Origin: Zonotrichia leucophrys gambelii
Lineage: Eukaryota; Chordata; Aves; Passeriformes; Passerellidae
Direction: 5' to 3'
NCBI RefSeq assembly: GCF_028769735.1
Contig: NC_088170.1
Location: 42,944,920 to 43,008,919, forward strand
DNA length: 64,000 nucleotides
Of this stretch, positions 42,593 to 54,161 are shown piece by piece. The position numbers were made by a program, and so were the translations under genes. Within the stretch, counting starts at the first letter, position 1, and each line of letters opens with the position of its first letter. Below the pieces are notes generated by a model. That model was not told the origin of the DNA. It saw nothing but the letters and a program-made list of their open reading frames with translations, and did no database searches.

Positions 42593-45536
42593 AGAAGGCA
42601 AAATTCAATTGTAACATCTTTAAAAGACTCATGAAACTTTTCTATATGATTTGCAGTTTTAATCTGTTCCTCACAGATCACAAATTATATGAGAAATTAA
42701 AAGGGCGGTTACTCTTCCAACATGTATGTGAGAATCACTGTGAAAAATAAATATGAGAGGTCAGTATCAGGGTTGTAAGTAAAAAAAACCTGTCAGATTT
42801 TTGTGAAGATTTGTGTGAAGTTGAAGAATTATTTTCTGAAGAGTAGTCTTGTTTGAAAATACAATTTCATTATTCAGGAGTCTAAGCACAGAAAGTTTTT
42901 TTTTTCTAAGACTCACCTACAAGCAGATCAGGATTTGATTTCCTAATTGTGCCTCTGTGATTCCCAGAGCGACATATGTTGCTTTATGACTGTGAATAGG
43001 CATTTGAAGGACACAGAGATAAACAGAGTAGTTATCTCTGTCTTGTAGAATTCCTGCATTAGAAGATTTTTCTGGCATTTCCGTTTTAGCAGTCATTTCG
43101 CTGGCAGCAGGAAAATGTAATGCTTTGTGGCAATCATTTTGAATATTGGTAGCTGGAGTAGTAAGAATGCAAACCAATTCTGTTATTGATTGTGCTAAAC
43201 CAACACAGATTTTCGATTAAGTTTTGTGGAATTCAAATTTTATTGGTTACTTTGCCCTTATGATTATGCAGTGTAGAATGTTGCTTTTGAAGCAGAAAAC
43301 CAGATAAATCCGTATTTGTCTGTTGAATTTAAAGGCTAGACTAGTAAGAATTTTAATGAGTTTTCCAGCATTGATTGCTTGGTGTAGATTTTACTGTTTG
43401 CTTTCATGAATGCCAATTTGGATTACCCAGGACAAAACTAATAGGCAAGAATGAGGCAGCTGAGTACTATGCTCTCAGAAAGTAAGTTTATTCTCTCTAC
43501 AAGGAGGCTGTAAACTGGAGAAAATTTCAGCTTTATTTCTGCTTTAAAAACTTAAGAGAGCTTTTAAGCTCTTAGTTGCACTGACTGCTGCTGCCATTCA
43601 AAAGAAGTCTGAATATCACCTTTCAGGAATTAATACCAAAGGGGAGATGTAACTGTCAAGTGGTGATAGTTCTTCAGCAACTTAGCTGCATTACAGAGGT
43701 CTATAAAGCAATTAGAAATGTTTTGATAATTGTGTGCATAACAATTGAAATAGTCTATTTTAGCACAGTGCTTTTCTGTGTTAAATAAAAATTCAGGGTC
43801 CTGTGGTGATAAAAGGAATGGAATACAGGCAGCATCTCCTCCCATGCAGACAGCAGAGACAGCCCCTTTCCAGTCCATTGAAAGCAACTTGATCAGGTCA
43901 GCCCCGTGTCAGTGTGGAAGTCACCTCTCTGAAGCAGGCCATGGGATTCCAACGTGATGTTGGAATTAGCAAGAAGCATAACCTTTACAGAAACAGCTGT
44001 GTAGATAAATTGAGAGGAGTCCGTAAGACCTGACTATGGGTATTGGACTTAACCAGTTAAATTAGCCAGCTAATCTTTCTGGGCTCCATCTATAACAGTG
44101 AGCCAGTCCTCCTTTCACTGCCCTACTTTGGCTCTGTCAGATTTTTCCTGAGCTGACTTAACTCTCTGGCCCAGCAAAATACTTGGTAATTAAATCAGCT
44201 TATATTAGGTGCAGGCTGAACCAGACACAGTAAAGAGCAGGAGTTTGTGGCTAAGAGAAGGTGATATTCTGGTTTTTGTGGTGGTGGGCTGAACCTGGGA
44301 TGTAAATTACATAGGACAAAGATATTTTACATAGGTGCAAACATAAGTAAGCCATAAAACTAAACAGTGAGTTTGCAATTTCAGAATATCACCTCTCTTA
44401 GTACACAGTTAACTTGAAATCTGCTACTTACACAAGTTACATTTTTGTTCATAGATAATTAAAATGCTTTAAGTCATGTCACTGCTAATCAGCCATGTAC
44501 GGCCATACTGTATTTGAAAAAGATACGTGAGTGATTTTTTGTGAGAATAATTAATACAATCTGAAGTTTGTACCACCAAATGGAGCCTTATCTTTCCTAC
44601 ATAATAATGCATTGGAAATATGAAGAACTACTTATCTGCATTCTCTATGACTTAAGATTAAGTGGTATCTCTTAAAACAATACATTGAGAGTTTATAATC
44701 ACCCCCTCTGCAGTGTCTGCATCAGGGACTAAAAACTGTGTGTACAGCACGAACTGAAGGCAAAGCCACTTACATAAGATGTTCTGCAACATCTGGGACT
44801 GAGTGTGAATATGAAACAAACAAAAAATATGCTGCCAGTAGCTAGCTTTTCAAGCTGATTATCCAAATATTAGAAAATTTAAACAGTAGCTACATACAAT
44901 CAGGATTAAACTACTAATGTTTTAAGTTTGGAGGAAAGTATTTGTTCTTCAGGTGTAATGTGTCTTTTGATTGTCTTTATTCCATTTCTCTGGAGGCTGA
45001 TGATTTCATTGCAGCTGGCACTGTTGAAAAGTCTGTAATCTGTGGTGTGTCCCCCTCATCAAATATTTTTGAAATTTGCAAGGTGTTCATTGATGTTTAA
45101 TGCTCTCTATCTTTATAGTAGAAGAATTCACAGAAGAGAATGGATTTTAAGGAGCCCACTACTATGGGCAAAAATTAGTTACGATGAATATTTGTATTTG
45201 TAGAAGAATCTTTATACAGATAAAACAACCATGTTGTGATCATTATGAAACTCTCCTTGAGTCTTCAAATACTGAAACCTCTGTAAGTTTCAGTATCACT
45301 AGAAATCTGCATCTGCAAAAACATATTTCTGTGGCTAAGACTATTTCTGCCCACAGCCACTCATTTACTCAAGAACAGAGGCATGAAGGTATAAAAGGTT
45401 TTGAAGAGAAGACATTAAGCTTTAAAAAGCGTGTTTTCTTTTTGCCCTCCCCTGCCTGACAGCATGGGAGGAGGAAAGAACCAGAGTGGTGGAGCTGCAG
45501 GGCTGGGGCTGGATTTGCTGAGCAAGAGCTTGTCCT
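42593..45536. other. Intergenic DNA, no feature supported
   Basis: This is AT-rich sequence between the ERVL-type LTR and the 45.5-kb provirus. I see only short open frames, none with recognisable homology or flanking splice signals in a coherent phase. In human the neighbouring gene on this side is the TTC41 locus, but no TTC41 exon could be recognised here. Confidence 0.4.
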
Positions 45537-47428
45537 TGTTGGGATCCATAAAATTAGAGGGTTTTGAGAAAATGGTAAAAAAGACAGGCCTCAGACAGCA
45601 GATTTGTGAACAGTGCTAATGCAGCAGAAAAACTTTTCTAAGCTGTAGAACAGACATGAGAAATAGAACAATAAGCCTCTATAATTTTCCCTTTTAGGTT
45701 GCAACAAGTTTATTTAATGTGTATCTTTAGAAGGTTAATATGAATGAGTCTCTGTGCTTTGTCTCTCATAAACAAGCCATTGCGTTAAAGAATAAGTCTC
45801 TATTTTGTTAACTACAGTTACGTATGCATCATATGATTGGATAGAATTATTGTCAATATGTTGTTGCTCTATGTGTGATTGGCTGAAACTTGGACTGAGA
45901 TGGCTTTATGCTATGCTGTAATGTTACATTTCCTGGGCATTCCATTTGAATCAGCCAGCTGTTCACATCTGTTGTCTCCGTTGTCCTAACAATGTACTGA
46001 GACTGATGTTTGAAATAAACAGCTCACGGCACTGATTTCGGGTGTCCCATCCCTGTTCGTGGCAGTATGCAGTGTGCCTGTCATGGTTTGGGCCTGGCAC
46101 AGAGCCAGTGCCCCCATGAGTATACCCTCTCCCTGGTGTCTGCTGTGAGATGTGACCAGGAATAAGCAAAGCAGGCTCCAGCTTAGAAATAAAGAAAACT
46201 TTATTACCTAAACTACAAGAAAAGAAGGAAAAAACTATAAGGGAAAAAACTGAAAACCTTACAAAAAACACTTTCCTCCTCCCCACCACCAAAAATTTCC
46301 CAATCCGATACATTTCCCCAAATCAACAACTGCCCAGTCTGGCACCACCCTTTAAAATATTCAAACTTCAGTCCATGAAGAGGAGAGGAGTCCTTCTTGC
46401 ACCATAGGCTTCCCCTGGAAACATGCTGAAACCTCATGTGCTTCCATGTCACTAGGTACCGCCCGGAAAGTCCTTTTGCCGCTTGTGACATCTTCCTTCC
46501 ATGCCCAGTGCTCTCACCACTGTGCATGGACCAGAGCTGCTTTTAGGGTTGTCTTTTAAGGATGCCTTGTCTCACTCCAAAAAGGCACAGTCTTTGCTTT
46601 GGGACATCTGTCCCCCCCATTTTTTTCCAACCCCCTGGGGCCGAGGGGTCCCCACAATGAACCCTCCTGGTTCTGAGGCACTGCCTCCCTCTAAGTGCAG
46701 TCTCTGTGTCACAGGAACAAACTGAGTCTACGGCTACACAAGAAAAGTCCAGCCAAAAGGCCACTCCAATCACCTCTCTCTCCACTCAGCCAGTCTTCTC
46801 CACTTCCCTCAGGCCAGGTCCTTGTTATCTCATCTCTTATCTCTCTTCTTATTCAGCTCTGAGGAGGATCAGCATTTTTGCGAGGTCCCAATCATGAAAG
46901 AAAGGGGTTAAAAATTTCAGTCTCTGCCTGTCCCAGAGCTCCGACACTCCCACACTCGCTGCTGCTCCGGCCGGGCACCTCCTCCCTCACTGCACTCCCC
47001 CCCCCCCCGCTTCCTTCTCCTCCTGGGCCAGCTGCTATCACATTCGACGTCGCCAGCTCTCTCTCTCTCTCTCCTGGGGGGAAGAATGGATGCCCGATGT
47101 CTTTTGGGGCTCCTCCACCCTTCCATCCTCAAGGGCCTCCTCACCCCCCAATTCTGTCCAGGCCCAGGCCTACCACATGGCTGCCCCTCCCCCGCCCAGC
47201 TGCTGCTGCTGGACGAGGGAGGGAGATCCGACCTCTTTCCATCGAAGTCCCAAGAGAGCCTCCCAGCACCAAAGCTCTGCTTTTAACCCCTGTGTGTTCT
47301 CAGAGGTGTGTCCAAACCCCACTGGCTACATCAGGTGCCAATATCAAAATCCAAGCACCCATTGGTTTGACCACAGCACCCCAGAATTCTCACTTCTTCC
47401 TGGTCAAACCACCACAGTGCCAATGGCA
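45537..47428 (+). repeat. 5' LTR of the provirus, interrupted by another LTR
   Basis: The LTR sequence runs 45,537-46,078, is interrupted by a solo LTR of another family, and its last seven bases resume at 47,422-47,428. It aligns to the 3' LTR over its whole length. It contains AATAAA in 'tgaaataaacagctcacgg' near 46,015, which marks R. Its start follows the GTCCT duplication directly. Confidence 0.88.
46079..47416 (-). mobile_element. Complete solo LTR (1,338 bp) inserted inside the 5' LTR
   Basis: The plus strand begins TGTCATGGTTTGGGCC and ends AAACCACCACA. It is flanked by GTGCC on both sides (46,074-46,078 and 47,417-47,421), and that sequence occurs once at the equivalent site of the 3' LTR. 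The minus strand carries AATAAA near its end (plus 'tttatt' at about 46,200), so it reads right to left. A (CT)n tract lies at about 47,056-47,073. Long open frames inside it are GC-rich LTR sequence and not genes. Confidence 0.92.
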
Positions 47429-47602
47429 AAATGAAGCCACTCCTCTGTGAGGAATATAACTAGACTAGGATAAAAAAGAAAATTGTGGAAAAACCCAGCC
47501 ATCGGACACCCAGGTGTTAATCAGGAGAAATATTTAATCCCCTTGTCATTTGCATCTTACGTGTTTGTAAGTAATTTTTCTAGGGGTTCCTGGGTTATGG
47601 AA

Positions 47603-49290
47603 ATGGGAAGTCATTTATCTAAAACAGAATGGGACATTTTTTACCAGCTTGAGAAAATTTTACAGGATAAAGGACGTTCAGATATCTCAAAAACTGAACT
47701 TATAGATTTGCTCATCTGGGTGAAAGCGAACACTCAAAATATAAATTTACAGTCTGCTTTTACCTTTGATTTTTGGGATCAAATAAACTGGAAAATCTAT
47801 AATTTGTTCTCTCTCAAAAAAGATGAGAGTCTAAGTTGACTTATCCCTGCTTTGCTGGAGTGTTTCAAACAAACTGACAGTAACCAAGACAGTTCTGAAC
47901 CACAAAACAAAATATCTTGCTCAGACTCTTTAAATCCAAGTAGAATTGAGCTTGCATCCCTCTCAGGGATATTTTCGGGTTTCAGTCGGGATGATTTTCT
48001 CCCTCGTGATTCGTCCGGTGCTTCTCCCAGAAATGCTGGCTGCATCCTGTCCTCCGGAAAGTGGGAAGCGGAATGGCTTTCAGATTGGGTCGTATCTTCT
48101 GTTTCCCCCGGGTCTCTCTGTGTCCCTGTGGCAGAAAAGAATCTCTCTAGCACCTCTCCGGGAAATTATGAACTCTTTCCATGTTGGGAAAAGTGTTCTG
48201 AATTTTCCTTGTGCTCTGGGAATGTAAGAGTTCGTGAAATTTGTTTGGGGGTGGGTGCAAGCTGCGCGGAGGGGGGAGATGAGAATTTGCAGAGGTTTTG
48301 TGATAAAGGAATTATGTGTTCTGAAATTTGATAAATTGTTCAAATAAGCCTCTGGCAGGTTTTTCTGCTGTTCACCAGCCTTTTGATGTACCGGATGAAA
48401 TAGCAGTGAGTGGGATTTGTTCACAGGACAGGGCAGGGGGGAGGACAAATGCGGCAGGCAGCAGCCAGGAATTGAGCCAAACTAGGGGGACTCTGCCTGG
48501 TCAGAGGCTTCAGGAAAGAGCAGGAGATTTTTGAAGGGTTTCTGGGGAGAAACAAGCTGAGTTTTTGAAGAATTCAAAATCTATTTCTTTTGCTGTTGAG
48601 AGAAAGGATAGGATGTTAAATTCTCAGTCTGATGTTGGCTGTTCCCCAGCTGAGTCTCCACAGGCAAAGGGACTTTGTGAAACATGCCATTGTTTTTTAA
48701 AAATTATCAGAGATAAAAATTCAAGGTTATGTTCCCTGCCAAAGGCAAATTCTGGCTTTTGTCCATGGTCTGGAGACCACGCCTCCTCCCCTGCCCCTCT
48801 GGGCAGGGCTCCTGAGGGGATGTGTTCTCTCAACAGCGTCTCTGCCAAGAATTCGGAGTCTTCTCCTGCCCACACTGGCAGAGTTTCCGGGAAAGTTCGT
48901 TACTACCGCAACGTCCCTGCCAAGAACTCTGACACTGGCAGGGTTCCCAGGACAGCTACTGTCAGTGAAATTGTCTGTTCCCCTGAATCAGGAAAAGTAT
49001 TGATGAATGATAGAAATAAAATGCAAACTACAATTAGACAAGGTGAAGCAGAATCCTACACTTCATTTTTAGATAGATTAACTCAAGCAGTTGAAAGGCA
49101 ATGTCCATATGAACAGGCCCGTTCCTATATTGTTCAAAACCTTGCTTTTGTAAATGCTAATGATGAATGTAGAAAAATTATTTTAACTTTGCCGGATCAG
49201 CCTCCAACTGTCATGCAAATGCTAACAGCTTGCAGCAGACTCATGGGTTCACAAAATCTGAAACCTTCATACTCATGTCGTTTACTACTT
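47603..49290 (+). pseudogene. gag: Retroviral gag remnant (matrix and capsid), plus strand
   Basis: The first frame opens with MGSHLSKTEW, a glycine-2 start fitting a myristoylated matrix protein, and stops after 78 codons at 47,839. Coding resemblance continues in shifted frames through a Ser/Pro-rich middle. In the 48,565-49,422 frame it reaches a capsid C-terminal region with IRQGEAESYTSFLDRLTQAV, which has the spacing of the retroviral major homology region. Resemblance is lost soon after LTACSRLMGSQN (about 49,250). The nucleocapsid is absent here. It lies 4 kb away on the opposite strand. The gene is non-functional. Confidence 0.8.
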
Positions 49291-49481
49291 GTGTTTCATA
49301 GCCCTACTATAAAATTTCTGCTTACTATCTGCTGGAGGCCTATTCTTGCTGATCCTAAGCATTGCTATGTTACAGCACAGCAACTTAATGCTGTGAAGGC
49401 CCAGTCAGTGAAAGAGATATGAATTATGTCTGACAATAGTTACAAGTCATTGTTCAAAAAACTCTGGTCGCTTCCAGGGTC
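49291..49481. other. Left junction zone of the inverted retroviral segment
   Basis: Between the last recognisable plus-strand capsid codons and the minus-strand env stop codon lie about 190 bases that I cannot assign to either. The left inversion breakpoint must be in this interval. No long repeat matching the right junction (about 53,598) is obvious by eye. Confidence 0.6.
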
Positions 49482-50797
49482 TTAATTCAAAACCTCCTCC
49501 ATGTCTATACCTTCATCTACTACCTCCGTGAGATTACGAACACTCTCTGTGCTTCTACTTCTTAATTCTCTCTCTTGTATGACAAAAACTTCTCGGACCA
49601 TTTTGTTCATCATTCGCTGCACGCACTGAAGTATGCAAGGTATTACTATCAATATCACTACCAGAACACCCAATACATAAAGACCTATCTTGCAAAGTTG
49701 CCTTAGCCAAGGTGAAAACCTCCATTCTTGAAACAAATCATCCAGCCAGGAACCACCATCTTCTTTAATTTGGGCTGTCAAATCTTGTCAGTTTTTGTAT
49801 GCTTTTGTGAATGGATTCAGAATGATCGGACAAATTCATACAAAACAATCCTTCAAATTCCTCACAACCATGCCCTTGTGCCAGTAAAAGAAAATCAATT
49901 GGTGCTCTATTTTGAAGGGTAGCATGTCTAACACTATCAACATCGGTTAACATATCACTGATTGCAGAGGATGTGGCATTAGCTTGTTTACTCAGCCAGC
50001 ATCCAACTCGATCTAATTGTTTCAATGCTACTGCTGAAGCCAATTGGGGTAAAAACAAACCTGCTGAAACCCTTCTGGCAGCTTTCCAAGGCCTAAAATC
50101 ACTCTGACAGTTGTCCTCATAATGAGGAACAGCTCTTGTTCTCCTTTGTTTCTTTTTCATGACCGCTTTGGCAGTGAGGGCAATTATAGTGAGCATCCCA
50201 ATGCTGCAAGGGCTGCTTTCAAGGTGTGCTGGAATGCCTTGCCAAGCTCTATCTCCACAAATGCACCAATACCCCTTCATCAATTGCTGTGGATATTGGT
50301 CAGCCTCAGAAAGCACATCCCAACTATTTGAAAAATTACACCAAAACCTCAAATTTCTATATGCAAAAAATGAGGAGTAACATTGTACTTTGGAGAATCA
50401 CCTTTTCTCCAGGCATTAGCTATGAAAGTAAAGCAAAAATCCATTGTTGAAGAGCCAAGGATTTCTACTTCTTGGGGTTCAGATGCTGCCCTGGGAAGTT
50501 TTTTGGACCAAATATTCCAATTCAATGAGGGATTGTTTTCGTTGCCAATTCCACCTGGCTTACCATTGGATTGCTTTTGACCAAAGGCAACTCTTTTACT
50601 GGCACACCAACCAGACAGGTTGAAAAAGGTTTTTCTGGTTCCGAGTTAGACAAACATATAGCATCCGAGCCGGCTGCCTTGGCTAAGGTCACCCAAACAT
50701 TTGTTTTCGGTTGTTCCACAGGCAAATCTGCATGACAAAAAACAATTAAAATCCACCAATACCAACCTATAACTTGCATTTGCTCCATCTTTTCCAT
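49482..50797 (-). pseudogene. env: Retroviral env remnant, minus strand
   Basis: The minus-strand frames give a hydrophobic leader (50,797 side), a short degenerate surface region, and a basic KKKQRRTRA stretch at the expected surface/transmembrane boundary. A fusion-peptide-like segment follows, then LLLAQGHGCEEFEGLFC with the pattern of the alpharetrovirus-like transmembrane subunit. One cysteine of its usual CC pair appears replaced. A 20-residue-class membrane anchor lies in the next frame (49,482-49,781). The frame changes near 49,770 and again upstream, so no complete product is possible. The orientation is opposite to the LTRs and to the first part of gag. Confidence 0.85.
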
Positions 50798-51039
50798 GAG
50801 CTAAGTTTTGGAAGAATCCTTACATATATATCAATTTTAAAATTTTGTTCTCGACAAAAACAAAACCCTAAATTTTGCCAAAAATCAGCTCTGTTAAACA
50901 AACATTCAACATACAATTGACACACTCATAAAAAACATCACAAAATCAGAGTTTGCAGGTTCCACCGATGCACAAAGAACGTCAGGCACAAGGAACGTCA
51001 GGCGTGACCTGGGATCCCTCTGCTTGGCTCACGTCTGAG

Positions 51040-53296
51040 TACTTGCTTTCTTGGTTCTGGACTCGTCAACACGTTCCGGGGGGCAATATGGTTTGACGTT
51101 TTTGGCAGGGACCCACTTAATTCCTGCACCAGTAGAGACAGAAGCATACCCTTTGCTCCAAGTTATTAATCAAAAAGGACCTTCAATTTGTCTGGATTCA
51201 GGGTTTCTTATTAAACCAGGAGGATTTTCTTTCAGTTTTGCCTGTGTGTTATTTGAAAAGTGCATAAAGATTGGTGGATCAGGTTCTGCACTCAAACTGT
51301 TTAGAAAATTAAAAACATACAAAGCCTTGTTCAGCCTCATTTGTGGTGTGAACTCACTCCCCCTCTCTGTTGATCTAAAATGCGTTTTAATGTTAGATGT
51401 GCCCTTTCAATAATTGCTTGGCTTGTGGGAGAGTGAGCAATACCAAAGATGTGATGAACACCCCATTCATTTAGAAACGTGGCCAATTTTTGAGATATAT
51501 ATGTGGGACCATTGTCAGTTTTTACTTCTTGGGGTACACCCAATGAAGCAAAACTTGCAGAAAATGATGACAAGCATAATTGCCTGTTTCACCTCTGTGA
51601 AGAGAAGCAAAAATTGCACCAGAGAACGTGTCCACTGAGACATGAATATTTTTAAATTTACCAAAGGAAGGGTAATTAGTGATGTCTGTTTGCCAGAACT
51701 GCAGACTTTGCAAACCTCGTGGGTTGACAGCTCCTGTAGAAACAGGAGGTTGCACAAGCTGACAGTCAGGGCAAGTACTGATGATAGCTTTAGCTTGACT
51801 TTTAGAAATTTGAAGCATTCGCACAAGTGCTTGTGCGTTTTGGTGGAAAAAGCATGACTCAGTTTTGCTTGTTCAAAAATGTTTGGCAAAGTTTGAAATA
51901 ACCATTGTCAGTTTGTCCGCTCTCACGTTCCCTTCCACTAAAAATCCAGGAAGCGAAGAATGAGCCCTCATGTGAGAAACAAAATATGGATTAGTTCTAT
52001 ATTGCAAAGTTGTAAAAAGACATGAAAGCCAATGATATAAAGTTTCATTACTAACATCCTTTAAAATTGACCCTTCTGATCTCTTAACAACATTAGCAAT
52101 ATAAGCAGAATCTGTGATTAAACTAAAAGGTTGAGGTAAAAGCTGTAAAGCCCGAACCACAGCAGCAAGCTCAACAATTTGAGGAGACCCTTCTACTATT
52201 TGAATGTCAGACTCCCAAGCATTAGTTTTTGATTCAACCAAGTTACGACTGATTTGTGACTTTTGCCAGAGCCATCAGTGAAGAGAGTCACTGCATTTAA
52301 AGGTTCTTCATTTAATTTAGGTTTTTCTCTGAAACTCAATTTTGCCTGCAATAGTTTGTGAGCTGGGTAGTGAACAGAACAAACACCTGGGAAACCCAAG
52401 AATGCATATTGTAAATAATCAGAATTTTGCATTGACCAATTGAGGTAATCTTTTTTCAATGGTAAATAGATAACTGAAAATTCTTGGCCTGTTAAGTTAA
52501 CAATCTGATTCTGGCCTTAATTACAATGTGTGCAACTGTTGGAGAATTTTGCTCCAAAATGGCTTAAAAGGCAGCTGTGAGGAGCAAATTCTCACAGCCT
52601 GTTTCTATAAACAGCTAAGTTCTCATGCCTGTCTTCAATAACATGGAGGCCTTGAGAACTTTCATAACAGGGTGAGAAAATAAATCTTGGATTCAATAAC
52701 AAACCACAGGTATTGAAAACAAAAGGAGGGGTGAATATTTGCTCTGTGACCTATGGTGAGCTCGGATTTTGCAATATGCATGAACTTAATTAACACTGTT
52801 ATAAAAGTGACTGATTGAATCAATAAAATTGGAGTCAGTGCTGATCAACAAGGATGGGTCGTCTCCCTTTGCTTTCAATATGCAACCATTTCTAAAATTG
52901 TGAAAATAGTCTTTGGAAACCTGTAGGGAGGAAAAATCCACTCTATTATCAACAAAGGATCTGGCTCCGAAGGGTCCCACTGAAAAGTGAGACCACAAAG
53001 TTGCATCTTCTCTCCTAAAACTGCGAAAAAGAAAGGCGTGTGCAGAATGCAGCGATGAACTTGTTGTCTTTGAAGAGTTGATGTCTCAGCCCGGGATCTT
53101 TGTTGTAGCCTTGAATTTTTGTCGTAGAAATGTCAAGTCCAGCATTTTGGATTTCAGTCCCAACACTAGCACGGATTCGCTCCATCTCTGTCTGCGTTGA
53201 AGCTGCGATGAGAAAATCATCCATGTAGTGTAGTATCTGGAATCTTGGAAACTTCTGTGAACTGAGGACAAAACTTGTACAAAAAGATATTAGCAA
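51040..53296 (-). pseudogene. pol: Retroviral pol remnant (RT, RNase H, integrase), minus strand
   Basis: Reading from 53,296 downward, the reverse-transcriptase palm appears as ILHYMDDFLIAA (53,200s). After an LTR-like interruption at 52.5-53.0 kb, the connection and RNase H follow with LFTDGSGKS, IVELAAVVRALQ and LITDSAYIANV (51,873-52,459). Integrase follows with the HHCC-type CPDCQL, the core residues in QTDIT and TDNGPTY, an Ile-Ile-Glu before RAHLTLKR, and C-terminal WVPAKNVKP (about 51,100). Protease and the RT fingers are missing between the nucleocapsid piece and the YMDD block. Multiple frameshifts make it inactive. Confidence 0.87.
52537..53010 (+). mobile_element. Probable solo LTR interrupting pol
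   Basis: RT similarity stops at about 53,100, and connection-domain similarity resumes (minus strand) at about 52,520. The intervening plus strand begins TGTTGGAGAATTTTGC and has a TATA-like 'gttataaaagtgac' (about 52,798) and AATAAA (about 52,823), as expected for an LTR reading left to right. The right end is uncertain (53,000-53,090) and no clear duplication was found. A 70-codon minus-strand frame here is antisense to this LTR. Confidence 0.55.
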
Positions 53297-53306
53297 ATCA
53301 TATACA

Positions 53307-53598
53307 TCATGACAACTTTGACTGTTTTAGCTGGAATGTTTTCACATGACAATCCCTTTTCAGCATCAAGGGCAGATAGAAAATTGATTTGGTGGAAATA
53401 TTGTCACCCGGCAATTCGTTTTTAAGGTGACCTGGTTTACCACAAGCAAAGAAGCAAGGCCTTTTATCAGAGTCCAACCACACAGTGCTAACAGAATTTT
53501 CCCAATTTTTTTCTTCTTTTTCTAAAAGCTTTTCAATTTTATCCATTCATTATGTCAGATTATCTTCTAGTGTTTTTCCTAAAGCATTTTGACCTGTC
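53307..53598 (-). pseudogene. gag: Retroviral gag 3' piece (capsid end and nucleocapsid), minus strand
   Basis: Minus-strand translation from about 53,598 reads GQNALGKTLEDNLT, two stops, then MDKIEKLLEKEE and a degenerate zinc knuckle CFFACGKPGHLKNE. In the knuckle the GKPGH core is kept, but the last cysteine is Glu and spacing at the first pair is altered. This is the continuation of the plus-strand gag at 47.6-49.3 kb. Its separation and opposite strand define the right edge of the inverted segment. Confidence 0.75.
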
Positions 53599-53600
53599 AA

Positions 53601-54161
53601 CAGAGAGGGGCAGTTGTTGGGATCCATAAAATTAGAGGGTCTTAAGAAAATGATGAAAAAAGACAGGCCTCAGACAGCAGATTTGTGAACAGTGCTAATG
53701 CAGCAGAAAAAGTTTTCTAAGCTGCAGAGCAGATGTAAGAAATAGAACAATAAGCCTCTGTGATTTGCCCTTTTAGGTTGCAACAAGTTTATTTATTGTA
53801 TATCTTTAGAAGGTTAATATGAATGAGTCTCTGTGCTTTGTCTCTCATAAACGAGCCATTGTGTTAGAGAAGTCTCTATTGTGTTAACTACAGTTACGTG
53901 CACTTCATATGATTGGATAGAATTATTGTCAATATGTTGTTGCTTTATGTGTGATTGGCTGAAACTTGGACTGAGATGGCTTTATGCTATGCTGTAATGT
54001 TACATTTCCTGGGCATTCCATTTGAATCAGCCAGCTGTTCACATCTGTTGTCTCCGTTGTCCTAACAATGTACTGAGACTGATGTTTGAAATAAACAGCT
54101 CACGGCACTGATTTCAGGTGTCCCGTCCCTGTTCGTGGCTGTATATAGTGTGCCGACAGCA
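53601..54161 (+). repeat. Polypurine tract and 3' LTR of the provirus
   Basis: The purine-rich AGAGAGGGGCAG at 53,602-53,613 directly precedes the LTR start TGTTGGG at 53,615, the expected plus-strand primer position. The LTR ends CA at 54,161, followed by GTCCT. Its AATAAA in 'gaaataaacagctcacgg' lies near 54,091. Both parts keep the plus orientation although the adjacent gag-pol-env piece is inverted. Confidence 0.85.

Noticed and set aside
46878..47450. 190-codon Pro/Ser-rich plus-strand frame
   Set aside because: It lies entirely within the 1.34-kb solo LTR and its edge. GC-rich LTR DNA with few stop codons explains it.
48565..49422. 285-codon frame considered as a host gene
   Set aside because: Its C-terminal part carries a retroviral capsid homology region and it sits between proviral LTRs, so it is a gag remnant.
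47603..53598. Two separate proviruses in opposite orientations instead of an inversion
   Set aside because: Only one LTR pair with one shared target duplication flanks the region, and the plus and minus pieces are complementary parts of one gag-pol-env set with no duplicated gene. Two insertions would need extra LTRs and deletions.
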